64,000 bases of DNA from Gallionella capsiferriformans ES-2 (GCF_000145255.1 NC_014394.1:2914001-2978000), one strand, 5' to 3'; counted from the stretch's first letter, positions 1 to 9,423 are shown. Notes: generated from the letters alone by a model not told the origin. A program made the numbers and translations.

Positions 1-847
1 CTCGAATGGCATCGTTCAGATCAGCTAAATTAGTAAAGATGCGTTTGCGCAACCGGAAGAGAATCCATCGTTCAACGATCAGAACTCCATTCTCCGCATG
101 AGCCTTATCCTTCGGTTTGTATGGCCTGGCGGGGATAATCATGGTTCCGTAATGATCAGCCATGTCTTGGTAGCTGGAATTAATGGTGGGGTCGGTTTTG
201 CTGGCCCGAATGACGGCAGACTTTAAGTTATCACACACAACAACGGCGGGCACCCCACCAAAGTGCTCGAACATGCGCGCATGGGAATCAATCCAATTGG
301 GTAGACTCTGGCTCCAGACTGCATCGGCATAAATGTAGCATGACGCCCCCAATACGCCGACGAAGATTTGGGCCTCTTGGATTTCACCTGTAGCAATATC
401 GGTTATTTTCATCGTGGGACCAACGTAGTCCACAAAAACCTTGTCGCCTGCCACATGGATTTGGCGCATAGAACGCTTCAGCGTTTTTTCGAATTCCCGG
501 TGACGCTGGCAAAAGTAACTGTAAGATAGTCCAGTTGGATACTCGGCTAGATATTCCTCATGAAATCCTTGGAGCGTCGCGCCTTTTTGCTTCAATTCCT
601 GATGGATTTTCATCCAGTCGGGTTCAGATTTGCGCAAAGTATTATCCTTGGGCAGAGATGGGAACAGGCGTCGCTCCAACTCGGCATCATCCATATCTGA
701 TGGCAGAGGCCAAGATAGACCCGCTACCGCTGAACGTGTCAAGTAATCCGAAACGGAATCGCGGGAAATTCCTATACTGCTGGCAATGGCGCGTTTGCTC
801 TGCTCCATCTCAAAGGTGAGTCGCAGCACCTGCCTTATCTTCCTCAT
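1..847 (-). CDS. istA: IS21-family transposase IstA, truncated by the window edge
   Basis: IstA is the DDE transposase of IS21 elements and normally works with the AAA+ helper IstB, which would lie to the left of this window. About 282 codons are open from ATG 847 to the edge. The N-terminus (MRKIRQVLRL) is a helix-turn-helix segment containing KRAIASSIGISRDSVSDY. A retroviral-type integrase core follows, with the acidic triad visible in VFVDYVG, VVCDNLKSA and AHAENG. A ribosome site (AGGAG) lies about 8 bases upstream of the ATG. No frameshift is seen, so the gene may be intact. The 3' end and istB cannot be judged. Confidence 0.9.
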   Translation of the reverse strand, partial: MRKIRQVLRLTFEMEQSKRAIASSIGISRDSVSDYLTRSAVAGLSWPLPSDMDDAELERRLFPSLPKDNTLRKSEPDWMKIHQELKQKGATLQGFHEEYLAEYPTGLSYSYFCQRHREFEKTLKRSMRQIHVAGDKVFVDYVGPTMKITDIATGEIQEAQIFVGVLGASCYIYADAVWSQSLPNWIDSHARMFEHFGGVPAVVVCDNLKSAVIRASKTDPTINSSYQDMADHYGTMIIPARPYKPKDKAHAENGVLIVERWILFRLRKRIFTNLADLNDAIR

Positions 848-869
848 ATTTAATCTCCTGTTACACATG

Positions 870-887
870 AATATAGCCGGCTATATT
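870..887. repeat. 18-bp perfect palindrome upstream of istA
   Basis: AATATAGCCGGCTATATT is its own reverse complement and lies between istA and the gene upstream of it. A TGAGAAT heptamer (minus strand, 891-897) sits just outside it. A degenerate copy of both motifs lies in front of the next gene at 1906-1941. It could be a transposase-binding site in the IS left end or an operator. The sequence alone does not decide. Confidence 0.6.
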
Positions 888-903
888 ATGATTCTCAAAA
901 AAT

Positions 904-1878
904 TCAGCGAGCGAAGACCTTGACCAACAAGCCTTTGGCCAATTCACCCGTGTAGTGTCCGGATTGTTGGCTGCGTTGTGCAGGACGTATGACCTGGATG
1001 CTGTTGCCATCGGCGATCATCAAACCAACATGTTCCGGTATGCACTCCATGCTCAGTTCCGATGTGCGTCCATGGGTTGCAACCCAAAGGAAGTCGCAAA
1101 AAGGGGTTTGTCGCTCAAGCAATTCGTAAGTGGATCTACTAATAAGGTAACTCCCTTTAATCTCAATCCCATGGAATGTAAGAGGGGCTGACTTATGGGC
1201 GCGCACTGCGGCCACTGCGTCAAACGTAAATCTCTGGCGAGCATTGAGAGGTGGTTCTGGGCTAACGTGCATGAACAATTCGTAACGGTCTGGACGTTCA
1301 ATGCCAGTCCATTCAGATCCGTTAGCGGATAACGCTGTAAAGACCTGCGCCTCCAGCATGGACTCAGACTGAAAGGAATCCGCTGGATTGATTTTTGGAA
1401 CTGCTACACCCTTTCCACGCGCTGTCCTTCCTTCTAGTACAGGACGATAGGCAAGCCAGGTTTCTCGCAGTTCCGCACGAGTTACGGTGCTAGCCACGAC
1501 TTGTTGTGCGATTTTCCGAAAGACATCATCGGGCATAACACGAGCCAGTTTTGAGAGAATTTCGATATTCTCGGGACTCACCTTGTCGGATAATTCATCA
1601 AGGGAAGGAATGGATACACCACTAGCAATTAAAGTCTTGCGTAACTCCTGGTAATACCTTGCTGCCGTGAGGTAACGCCAAAGGCTGGCTTCTTTCAAAT
1701 TAAGGGAAGGACTTAATGCCTTGAGCCATTCCGTAAAAGAGCCGGAAGATTTTTGCCAGTAGCCGCTATGATCTACCTGATCCAGCAGCAGACCAATTTG
1801 CGCCCATGAGCGAGCCTCGCCCTTTGCCATGGAGACGAGATCTGTGTTGATTTGTTGTGTAATCTGGCTGGTTGTCAT
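904..1878 (-). CDS. MmcB-like PD-(D/E)XK family protein with N-terminal helical domain
   Basis: I do not recognise a named gene. The N-terminal third is helical and carries GEARSWAQIGLLLDQVD and LWRYLTAARYY, which resembles a small DNA-binding or regulatory domain. The C-terminal half resembles the MmcB branch of PD-(D/E)XK nucleases: RFTFDAVAAV supplies an acidic residue, GIEIKGS looks like the E-x-K motif, and CDFLWVAT and GLMIADG match conserved strands seen in MmcB. The start is uncertain: ATG 1878 is used here, while GTG 1905 would add nine residues and abut the upstream motif. No good ribosome site is seen for either. The stop is 57 bases before istA, in the same direction, so it may be a passenger gene of the IS. 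Function is inferred from fold only. Confidence 0.65.
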   Translation of the reverse strand: MTTSQITQQINTDLVSMAKGEARSWAQIGLLLDQVDHSGYWQKSSGSFTEWLKALSPSLNLKEASLWRYLTAARYYQELRKTLIASGVSIPSLDELSDKVSPENIEILSKLARVMPDDVFRKIAQQVVASTVTRAELRETWLAYRPVLEGRTARGKGVAVPKINPADSFQSESMLEAQVFTALSANGSEWTGIERPDRYELFMHVSPEPPLNARQRFTFDAVAAVRAHKSAPLTFHGIEIKGSYLISRSTYELLERQTPFCDFLWVATHGRTSELSMECIPEHVGLMIADGNSIQVIRPAQRSQQSGHYTGELAKGLLVKVFAR

Positions 1879-1905
1879 GATCGTTGATTGTAAATTAGCA
1901 ATCAC

Positions 1906-2207
1906 TATAGCCAGCTAAAGCATGTAGGTCAAGCATTCTCAGATGGATATGGAATGGCTATGCGCGAAGCCCGCTCCGCAGCCGCCACATACTTCGGTGG
2001 ATGGAATGAAATATTCGGATAGCAATGCCTTACATTACAAAACGTTCTAATTCACAAGTGCTGATTGGCTGGTATCAGATAGCAAGCGTTCATAGAATTA
2101 GAAATTAATCTATCGGAATAATGTGCCATTACCCGCCCTTGGCATGAAGTTTCTATTTTGTATGTTTTTATCTTGACATTAGCTCCTGCATCTGAAAAAC
2201 TCAGCGC
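1906..2207. other. Intergenic region with a degenerate copy of the istA palindrome
   Basis: TATAGCCAGCTA at 1906-1917 matches the palindrome at 870-887 apart from one base in its core. A TGAGAAT heptamer (minus strand, 1935-1941) follows, as it does near istA. This may mark the outer end of the IS21-type element. From 1950 to 2207 I see no gene. A TTGACA hexamer near 2173 could belong to a promoter for the gene at 2208, but no convincing -10 follows it. Confidence 0.4.
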
Positions 2208-2579
2208 ATGTCCAGTTTCGTCCGAAAATTTATCGCTGTGCTTTTAGCCATCTGGCTACCACTGTTTAGCGGTGGAGCGCTGGCGGCTAGCGTATCCATG
2301 CAAATACAGAATGGCTCGTGCCATGAAGCTGGCATGGATACGATGCAAGATATGGATGAACATCAACACGCGATGTCGCATGATCAGTCACCCAACAACG
2401 ATCAGGACGGAACATCCTGCACCGCCTGTGCTGTCTGCCATCTGGCATGCAGCGGATATTTGGGTGTGCAGGCAATCAAGAACCTAGAAGTTCTGCAATC
2501 TGCCATTTCGGTCACGCCCTATTTATTCTCGTATCATTCCATCACCTCCACACCTGTCGTTCCTCCACCTCTCGCTTAG
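2208..2579 (+). CDS. Small secreted His/Met/Cys-containing protein of a metal-efflux cluster (DUF2946-like)
   Basis: A 123-residue protein with a signal peptide (KFIAVLLAIWLPLFSGGALA) that should place it in the periplasm. The mature part is rich in Met and His (MDTMQDMDEHQHAMSHD), followed by CTACAVCHLAC. These are plausible soft-metal ligands. Proteins of this layout, including CzcI-like and DUF2946 members, commonly precede RND metal-efflux genes, and here a TolC/CusC-like gene follows after about 216 bp. The role as a periplasmic metal binder or sensor is inferred. No family-specific catalytic motif is present. Confidence 0.7.
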   Translation: MSSFVRKFIAVLLAIWLPLFSGGALAASVSMQIQNGSCHEAGMDTMQDMDEHQHAMSHDQSPNNDQDGTSCTACAVCHLACSGYLGVQAIKNLEVLQSAISVTPYLFSYHSITSTPVVPPPLA

Positions 2580-2795
2580 TGCTCTACAGGACGACTCCGT
2601 CTACCAGTTTCGTAAATTGATCTGACTCTAGCTCGTCCTTAGTCTTTAAGCGTCTGCGTTCGCCCTTGTTTTACCGGTTTGACGCACGCACACATTTTGT
2701 TAATACCAATGCTCGTGGTTTGCTGATCATTCTCACTGGTGCAATAACAAAGACGGATTTGCAGCGTAACTCGTTACGAGTCCGTGAGGAATAAT

Positions 2796-4049
2796 ATGAA
2801 AAATCTGATTTCAATGCTGTTTGGCTGCGCCTCAAGCTTTGCGGCAATAGCTGCAGAGCCACCTTTAGGTGCAGACTTACAGGGTTTATTGAGTTATGCG
2901 CGCGAACACAATCCGGCTCTGACTGCGATGCGATATGAGGCCGAGGCCGCCTCGCTGCGCGTGCAACCCGCCGGTGCATTGCCTGATCCGGTGCTGCGTA
3001 CCGAGTTGATGGACATTACTAATCAAGGCACGAATAAACCGCCGAGCTTGTTGCCGTCACAGGTAGGCGGTACGCGTTATTTGCTGATGCAAAGCGTTCC
3101 GTGGTTCGGCAAGCTCGATTTACAGAGAGGAATAGCCGAAGCACAAGTTGCCGGGGCGCGCGGACAAACTGCCATTGCATGGGTGGATTTGAGCGGGAAA
3201 ATAAAAACTGCCTATGCGATGCATTACTACCTGTCGGACAGTATCAGACTGACCCGTGCAACATTGGATTTAACTAAGCGCCTGGAAAAAATCGCGCAAA
3301 CTCGCTATGCAAACGGGCTGGGTACACAGCAGGAAGTGATACGCGCGCAAATCGAACAAACTGATTTGCAAACTATGCTGATTGAATTGGACAATGAACA
3401 GCATCATGTGCATGCAAGCCTGAACAATCTACTGTCGCGTCCTGCCAATGCAGATCTGGCGGAGCCGCTGCAATTGCGTCCAATTCCCGCCTCAGCACGA
3501 CTTACGTCGCTGGAAGATAGGCTGCGTGCGCACAATCCGCAGCTGCAAGTGGCTGATGCGAGCGTCAACGAAGCCCAGCAGAGCCGCGACCTGACCTATA
3601 AAAACCGTTATCCCGGATTTACTCTTGGCGTCGCCCCAACACAGAGCGGCAGTGTCGTGAAGAGCTGGGATCTGATGGTTGAATTCAATCTTCCGTTGCA
3701 ACAGGAATCGCGCCGTTCTCAGGAGCATGAAGCGGAAGCGAAGATGGCCGCATCCGCTGCGCGTCAGGCATCTCTGCTCAATCAAGTGTTGTCGGAATTA
3801 TCGGAAAGTGTATCCGGTCTTGAGACCGCGCAGCGTACCGAGACACTCATCGCTACGCGTTTTCTACCTCAAGCTGAGCTGAGTTTTCAATCTGCGCTGA
3901 GTGGGTATGAGACTGGCAAACTTGATTTTGCCACACTGCTCGATGCGCAGCGTCAAATACTGAAAGCGCGCCAACAACGCATCAAAGCGCAGTATGACGC
4001 GCAATTGCGCCTAGCTGAAATTGAACGCCTGATTGGAGAAGAGTTATGA
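2796..4049 (+). CDS. cusC: Outer-membrane efflux protein, CusC/TolC family
   Basis: The outer-membrane channel of a tripartite RND metal efflux pump, 417 residues. ATG 2796 is chosen because GAGGA lies 5 bases upstream and a signal peptide follows at once (MKNLISMLFGCASSFAAIAA). GTG 2784 is possible. The mature protein shows the two-repeat TolC/OEP pattern of long amphipathic helices, with ending segments LSGYETGKLDFATLLDAQRQ and RLAEIERLIG typical of the family. It has no lipobox cysteine at the cleavage site, unlike E. coli CusC. It overlaps the next gene by 4 bases (ATGA), so the two are translationally coupled. Confidence 0.88.
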   Translation: MKNLISMLFGCASSFAAIAAEPPLGADLQGLLSYAREHNPALTAMRYEAEAASLRVQPAGALPDPVLRTELMDITNQGTNKPPSLLPSQVGGTRYLLMQSVPWFGKLDLQRGIAEAQVAGARGQTAIAWVDLSGKIKTAYAMHYYLSDSIRLTRATLDLTKRLEKIAQTRYANGLGTQQEVIRAQIEQTDLQTMLIELDNEQHHVHASLNNLLSRPANADLAEPLQLRPIPASARLTSLEDRLRAHNPQLQVADASVNEAQQSRDLTYKNRYPGFTLGVAPTQSGSVVKSWDLMVEFNLPLQQESRRSQEHEAEAKMAASAARQASLLNQVLSELSESVSGLETAQRTETLIATRFLPQAELSFQSALSGYETGKLDFATLLDAQRQILKARQQRIKAQYDAQLRLAEIERLIGEEL

Positions 4050-5629
4050 AAAAAATCATAGTATTAGTGTCAATTATTGTCGTCGTTTCGATTATTTCGG
4101 CTGGCAGCTATAGCTTGGGAAAGCGCTTCTCCGGGGTGACAGCGCCGGTTACAGCCGATGCCGTAAAGGAGGAACGCAAGATTCTTTATTACCGCAATCC
4201 GATGGGTTTGCCGGATACCTCGCCGGTACCCAAAAAAGATGCGATGGGGATGGATTACGTACCGGTGTATGACGGTGATGCTGTTCAGGAGGAGGGGGGT
4301 GTCAATATTAGTGTTGAAAAAGTGCAAAAACTCGGCGTAAAAAGCGAAGCAGCCACGCTACGCGGTTTAAACAAAACCATTCATGCCACCGGACGCATTG
4401 AAATCGATGAACGCCGTACCTATACCATCGCACCGAAATTCGAGGGCTGGGTAGAACACCTTTATGTGAACAGCACCGGAGAGACTGTTAACCGTGGACA
4501 GGCGTTGTTTGATGTGTACAGCCCCGAACTGGTGTCGGCGCAGCGCGAATACGCGATTGCCGCACAAGGCGAAGCAAAACTTGAGAATGCAGATGAAGAA
4601 ACTAAAGCGGGCATGAAGCAACTGGCTGATGCCAGTCTGGCACGCCTGAAAAACTGGGATATTACGCCGGGAGAAATAAAGCAATTAACCACTGGAAAAT
4701 CCAGACGCAGCCTGACCTATTACGCGCCGGTATCGGGCATCGTACTGGAAAAGAAGGCCGTACAGGGCATGCGCTTCATGCCGGGAGAGACGTTGTATCA
4801 GATCGCCGACTTGTCTCAAGTGTGGGTGCTGGCAGACATCAACGAGCAGGATATCGGGCAGGTAACGACAGGTAGTGACGCACAGGTCAGTATCGGTGCA
4901 TACCCGGATAAGTTGTTCAAGGGAAAAGTCGCCTTCGTCTATCCGACTTTGAATTCCGCGACGCGCACCGTGCAAGTACGCGTGGAGATTGCCAATCCAC
5001 AAGGTTTGCTTAAGCCATCCATGTTTGCCAACGTGACGTTGCCCGTAGGCAGTAATACTCGGATGCTGACGGTGCCAACTTCGGCGGTGATAGACAGTGG
5101 CATGCGTCAGGTGGTGCTGGTGCAATTAGCACAAGGCCGCTTTGCGCCGCGCACTGTCAAATTGGGTAGCCGCAGCAACGATTATGTCGAGATACTGGAT
5201 GGCCTTGTAGAGGGGGAGCAGGTAGTTACTTCGGCCTTGTTCCTGATCGATGCGGAAAGTAACCTCAAAGCGGCGTTGGGTGGTCTTGGTGGTCATGCAG
5301 CACATGGCGGGGCTACACCCGTCGCAGAAGATCACTCAGCGCATGCAACTCCTGCAGCGCCAAAGAAAAATCCTGCAACAATAGGTCATCAGGCAGCAGG
5401 CATCCTGAACGGCATCAATGAGGATGGTTCTGTGAGCATCACCCATGAGCCGATCAAATCACTGGGCTGGCCCGGCATGACCATGGACTTCGCTTTGACT
5501 AATTCCTCATTGGCCGCCGGTATCAAACCAGGTAGCAAGATCACCTTCGAACTCGTCGAGCGAAAACCCGATGAATGGGTGATTACCAAGTTGCAAGCGC
5601 TTGCGCCGCAGCAACACGAGGGACATTAA
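4046..5629 (+). CDS. cusB: RND periplasmic adaptor CusB with C-terminal CusF domain
   Basis: The membrane-fusion subunit linking the inner-membrane pump to the outer-membrane channel. There is one N-terminal membrane anchor (about residues 3-25). A heavy-metal-binding module follows with YYRNPMGLPDTSPVPKKDAM and GMDYVPVY, then the HlyD-type hairpin and beta-barrel (about 110-420). After a His-rich linker (GGHAAHGG, HSAHA), the last 75 residues form a CusF-like OB fold: GILNGINEDGSVSITHEPI, LGWPGMTMDF and KPGSKITFE, with the WPGMTM metal site. In E. coli CusF is a separate Cu(I)/Ag(I) chaperone. Here it is fused to the adaptor. One base separates its stop from cusA. Confidence 0.92.
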   Translation: MKKIIVLVSIIVVVSIISAGSYSLGKRFSGVTAPVTADAVKEERKILYYRNPMGLPDTSPVPKKDAMGMDYVPVYDGDAVQEEGGVNISVEKVQKLGVKSEAATLRGLNKTIHATGRIEIDERRTYTIAPKFEGWVEHLYVNSTGETVNRGQALFDVYSPELVSAQREYAIAAQGEAKLENADEETKAGMKQLADASLARLKNWDITPGEIKQLTTGKSRRSLTYYAPVSGIVLEKKAVQGMRFMPGETLYQIADLSQVWVLADINEQDIGQVTTGSDAQVSIGAYPDKLFKGKVAFVYPTLNSATRTVQVRVEIANPQGLLKPSMFANVTLPVGSNTRMLTVPTSAVIDSGMRQVVLVQLAQGRFAPRTVKLGSRSNDYVEILDGLVEGEQVVTSALFLIDAESNLKAALGGLGGHAAHGGATPVAEDHSAHATPAAPKKNPATIGHQAAGILNGINEDGSVSITHEPIKSLGWPGMTMDFALTNSSLAAGIKPGSKITFELVERKPDEWVITKLQALAPQQHEGH

Positions 5630-5630
5630 G

Positions 5631-8600
5631 ATGCTAAATTCCATCATCGATTGGTCTGCTCGAAACCGTTTTATGGTTATTCTGGCAACCTTGTTTGTTA
5701 CCTTGGCGGGCATTTATGCGGTACTCAAAACGCCACTGGATGCCCTGCCTGATTTATCCGATGTGCAGGTAATTGTTTACACTGAGTATTCCGGACAAGC
5801 TCCGCAGGTGGTTGAGGATCAGGTCACCTATCCGCTCACCACCGCGATGCTGGCGGTGCCGAAATCCAAGGTGGTGCGCGGCTTCTCGTTTTTTGGCGCA
5901 TCGTTTGTATATGTGATTTTCGAGGATGGCACCGACATCTATTGGGCGCGCTCCCGGGTGTTGGAATATCTCAACAGCATCGCGGGACGGCTGCCTAAAA
6001 ATGTCGCGCCGCAACTGGGGCCGGATGCAACCGGGGTGGGCTGGGTGTATCAGTACGCGGTGTTGAGCGAGAAGCATAATCTCGCTCAGCTGCGCACCAT
6101 GCAAGACTGGTATTTACGCTACCAGCTTACCAAGGCACACGGTGTTGCGGAAGTCGCCTCCATCGGCGGTTTTGTACAGCAATATCAGGTGACTGTTGAT
6201 CCCATTAAACTGCGCGCTTATGGTATTCCTTTGAGCAAAGTGTCACAGATTATCCGTGACTCGAACCGCGATGTTGGCGGGCGCGTGGTGGAGATGGCCG
6301 AGACCGAGTATATGGTGCGCGGGCGTGGCTATCTGCGCGGCAAGAGTGACATCGAGAATCTGGTCGTTAAAGCCGAGCGAGGCACCCCTGTGCTGCTGCG
6401 CGACATTGCCCGTGTCGAACTGGGGCCGGATGAACGGCGCGGACTGACTGAGTTAAACGGCGAGGGTGAAGTCGTATCAGGCATCGTCATGGCGCGCTAT
6501 GGGCAAAACGCATTAGAAGTCATCCACAACATCAAGGAAAAGATCGCTGAAATCGCTCCCGGTTTGCCGGAAGGCGTAAAGATTGTTTCAGTATATGACC
6601 GTTCCGATTTGATCCATCGCGCCATTGAAACATTAAAAGGCACGCTGCTGGAAGAAAGTTTAATTGTCGCACTGGTGTGTATGGTGTTCTTGATGCATGC
6701 ACGCAGTGCGTTGGTCGCCATCGTGATGCTGCCTGTTGGTGTTTTAATTTCTTTCATTGCGATGCGCGTGCTGGGGCTGAACTCCAACATCATGAGTTTG
6801 GGCGGGATTGCCATTGCCATCGGCGCGATGGTAGATGCGGCTATCGTGATGATCGAGAATGCACACAAACATCTGGAGCGGGTAAAAGAAGGTGAATCGC
6901 GCACAGAAGCGATGATTGCGGCGTGCAAGGAAGTCGGACCGGCACTGTTCTTTTCGCTGCTCATCATCACCGTATCGTTCTTGCCAGTATTTACGCTGGA
7001 ATCGCAAGAAGGACGAATGTTTTCTCCGCTGGCTTTCACCAAAACCTTTTCCATGGCGGGCGCAGCGTTGCTCTCGCTCACACTGGTGCCGGTGCTGATG
7101 TTGCTATTCATACGCGGAAACATCAAACCAGAGGCGCAAAATCCGCTAAACCGTTGGTTAATCACGGGCTATCGTCCGCTTATTGCTGCGGTGCTGAAAC
7201 ACAAGAAAATGACCATCGTCGTTGCTGCACTGGTTTTGATATTGTCAGCCTATCCCGCTACCCGATTGGGTAGCGAGTTCATGCCAACGCTCAATGAGGG
7301 CACGTTGTTATTTATGCCCGCCTCCTTGCCCGGCATGTCGGTGACCAAGGCGGCGGAATTGTTGCAGACGCAGAACAAGATTATCAAGAGCTTTCCTGAA
7401 GTGATGTCCGTATATGGCAAAGCTGGGCGCGCGCAGTCTGCAACCGATCCTGCACCATTGGAGATGTTTGAGACGGTCATTAACTTAAAGCCGCAGGAGG
7501 AGTGGCGACCTGGAATGACGATCGACAAACTGATCGGCGAGATGAACAAAGCATTGCAATTTCCCGGTGTGGCAAATTCGTGGACGATGCCGATCAAGGC
7601 GCGTCTCGATATGCTGGCAACCGGTATTCGCACGCCGATAGGCATCAAGGTGTTTGGTAAAAATCTGGATGAAATGGAGCGGCTCGCCAAGGAAATTGAA
7701 GCTGTGGTTAGGAAGGTTCCGGGTACCACCAGTGCTTTTGCCGAACGATTAACGGGCGGTTTCTACCTTGATATTGAACCTGATCGCGTTGCCCTGGCAC
7801 GTTACGGGATTGGCGTCGGTGATTTACAGGAAGTCATTTCTACCGCACTGGGTGGTGAGATGGTCACGACGACGGTAGAGGGGCGGGAACGTTTTGGCGT
7901 GACAGTACGTTACCCGCGCGAATTGCGTAGCGATCCAGAACAGATTGCCCACGAAGTGCTGGTGCCAACCATGGAGGGTGCTCAAATTCCGCTTGGACAG
8001 CTTGCCAAGGTCAGCCTGAGTAAAGGTGCGCCTGCTATCCGTACCGAGAATGCGCTGCTTTCCGCTTATATTTTTGTGGATATACGTGATCGTGACATTG
8101 GCTCTTACGTGGCCGATGCGCGCAAAGCAGTTGCAGCACAGGTGAAATTTCCGCCTGGCTACTATGCAACCTGGAGCGGGCAGTTCGAATACATGGAACG
8201 TGCTGCCGCGAAAATGAAGATCGTCATTCCCATCACGTTGCTGATCATCTTCCTGTTGCTGTATCTCAATTTTAAACGCGTCACCGAATCTTTGGTGGTG
8301 ATGCTGTCCGTACCGTTTGCGCTGGTCGGCGGTGTGTGGCTACTGTGGTTGCTCGATTACAACTTGAGCGTCGCCGTGGCGGTTGGCTTTATCGCACTGG
8401 CGGGTGTGGCAGCGGAGACGGGGGTGGTGATGTTGATCTACCTGGAGCAGGCGTGGCAGGACGTTCAGTCACGTTGCTCTGATGAAGGCCGTCAACCGAA
8501 CGCCGTCGATCTGCACACAGCCATCATGCACGGCGCTGTGGAACGGGTACGTCCCAAGATGATGACCGTGGTAGCGATCATGGCAGGGCTGTTGCCGATT

Positions 8601-8741
8601 TTGTGGAGCAGCGGCACGGGTTCGGAAGTGATGCGCCGCATCGCAGCGCCTATGGTGGGAGGCATGATTTCCTCAGCGATTTTGACGCTGCTGGTGATTC
8701 CGGTGATCTATGCGCTGATCAAGAACAGAGAAATCAGATAA
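5631..8741 (+). CDS. cusA: Heavy-metal efflux RND pump, CusA/CzcA family
   Basis: The inner-membrane proton-driven pump of the tripartite system, 1036 residues, a normal length for HME-RND proteins. ATG 5631 is chosen because it follows the cusB stop by one base and begins the family-typical MLNSIIDWSARNRF. Twelve membrane spans in two halves are evident. The family segment GGIAIAIGAMVDAAIVMIEN with the conserved TM4 aspartate is present, as are DALPDLSDVQV near the start and the periplasmic porter domains. The CusF fusion next door favours Cu/Ag as substrate over Zn/Co/Cd, although the pump sequence alone does not settle this. Confidence 0.93.
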   Translation: MLNSIIDWSARNRFMVILATLFVTLAGIYAVLKTPLDALPDLSDVQVIVYTEYSGQAPQVVEDQVTYPLTTAMLAVPKSKVVRGFSFFGASFVYVIFEDGTDIYWARSRVLEYLNSIAGRLPKNVAPQLGPDATGVGWVYQYAVLSEKHNLAQLRTMQDWYLRYQLTKAHGVAEVASIGGFVQQYQVTVDPIKLRAYGIPLSKVSQIIRDSNRDVGGRVVEMAETEYMVRGRGYLRGKSDIENLVVKAERGTPVLLRDIARVELGPDERRGLTELNGEGEVVSGIVMARYGQNALEVIHNIKEKIAEIAPGLPEGVKIVSVYDRSDLIHRAIETLKGTLLEESLIVALVCMVFLMHARSALVAIVMLPVGVLISFIAMRVLGLNSNIMSLGGIAIAIGAMVDAAIVMIENAHKHLERVKEGESRTEAMIAACKEVGPALFFSLLIITVSFLPVFTLESQEGRMFSPLAFTKTFSMAGAALLSLTLVPVLMLLFIRGNIKPEAQNPLNRWLITGYRPLIAAVLKHKKMTIVVAALVLILSAYPATRLGSEFMPTLNEGTLLFMPASLPGMSVTKAAELLQTQNKIIKSFPEVMSVYGKAGRAQSATDPAPLEMFETVINLKPQEEWRPGMTIDKLIGEMNKALQFPGVANSWTMPIKARLDMLATGIRTPIGIKVFGKNLDEMERLAKEIEAVVRKVPGTTSAFAERLTGGFYLDIEPDRVALARYGIGVGDLQEVISTALGGEMVTTTVEGRERFGVTVRYPRELRSDPEQIAHEVLVPTMEGAQIPLGQLAKVSLSKGAPAIRTENALLSAYIFVDIRDRDIGSYVADARKAVAAQVKFPPGYYATWSGQFEYMERAAAKMKIVIPITLLIIFLLLYLNFKRVTESLVVMLSVPFALVGGVWLLWLLDYNLSVAVAVGFIALAGVAAETGVVMLIYLEQAWQDVQSRCSDEGRQPNAVDLHTAIMHGAVERVRPKMMTVVAIMAGLLPILWSSGTGSEVMRRIAAPMVGGMISSAILTLLVIPVIYALIKNREIR

Positions 8742-8759
8742 TTCAATAGGTGAAAAGTA

Positions 8760-9410
8760 ATGGCTGATTGTTGCAATGACAAAGCATGCGAGATCGACGC
8801 ACTTCGATATCGCCAAAGCTCGACACTCAAGATAGTGCTGGGTATCAATGCCGTCATGTTCGTCGTAGAACTCACGGCAGGACTGCTCGGCAACTCGATT
8901 TCGCTGGTGGCGGATTCGCTGGATATGCTGGGCGATGCAATGGTGTACGGCTTCAGCCTCTACGTGGTCGCACGCAGCGCCACCATGAAAGCCAGAGCGG
9001 CACTGCTCAAAGGCATCATCATGGCGGCCTTTGGCTTCTTCGTCCTCGGGCAGGTGATCTACCGGATCGCGTTCCCGCAACTCCCTGTGTATGAGGCTAT
9101 CGGGGCAATCGGCTTGCTGGCACTTGCCGCGAATGGCACATGTTTCTTTCTGCTCTGGCGACATCGTGCGGATGACATCAATATGAGTTCGGTTTGGTTG
9201 TGCTCGCGCAACGACATCATTGCGAATATCTCGGTATTGTTTGCTGCCGTGGGCGTGTGGCTCACCCATTCCGGCTGGCCTGACATCCTTGTTGGTCTGG
9301 CACTTGCCGCACTCTTTTTACGCTCGGCACTGCATGTATTGCGCGAGTCGATCCGGGCACTGCGTGCCATTCGCACCAATAGCGCGATACAGCCTGATAA
9401 TTTCAATTAA
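8760..9410 (+). CDS. Cation diffusion facilitator family transporter
   Basis: An inner-membrane divalent-cation/proton antiporter, 216 residues and six predicted spans, with no large C-terminal cytoplasmic domain. The paired acidic metal sites of CDF proteins appear as ADSLDMLGDA in TM2 and CSRNDIIANIS in TM5. The N-terminus starts MADCCNDKAC, a Cys-rich head that could bind metal. The gene follows cusA by 18 bases and probably belongs to the same transcript. Short CDF proteins of this type are common in mixed metal-resistance clusters. The substrate is not predictable from the sequence. Confidence 0.85.
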   Translation: MADCCNDKACEIDALRYRQSSTLKIVLGINAVMFVVELTAGLLGNSISLVADSLDMLGDAMVYGFSLYVVARSATMKARAALLKGIIMAAFGFFVLGQVIYRIAFPQLPVYEAIGAIGLLALAANGTCFFLLWRHRADDINMSSVWLCSRNDIIANISVLFAAVGVWLTHSGWPDILVGLALAALFLRSALHVLRESIRALRAIRTNSAIQPDNFN

Positions 9411-9423
9411 TGAAAGAAACACG

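Noticed and set aside
6497..7165. Long antisense frame inside cusA (222 codons)
   Set aside because: Opposite strand of a conserved RND pump, rich in Ser/Ile/Met from mirrored codon bias and with no family features.
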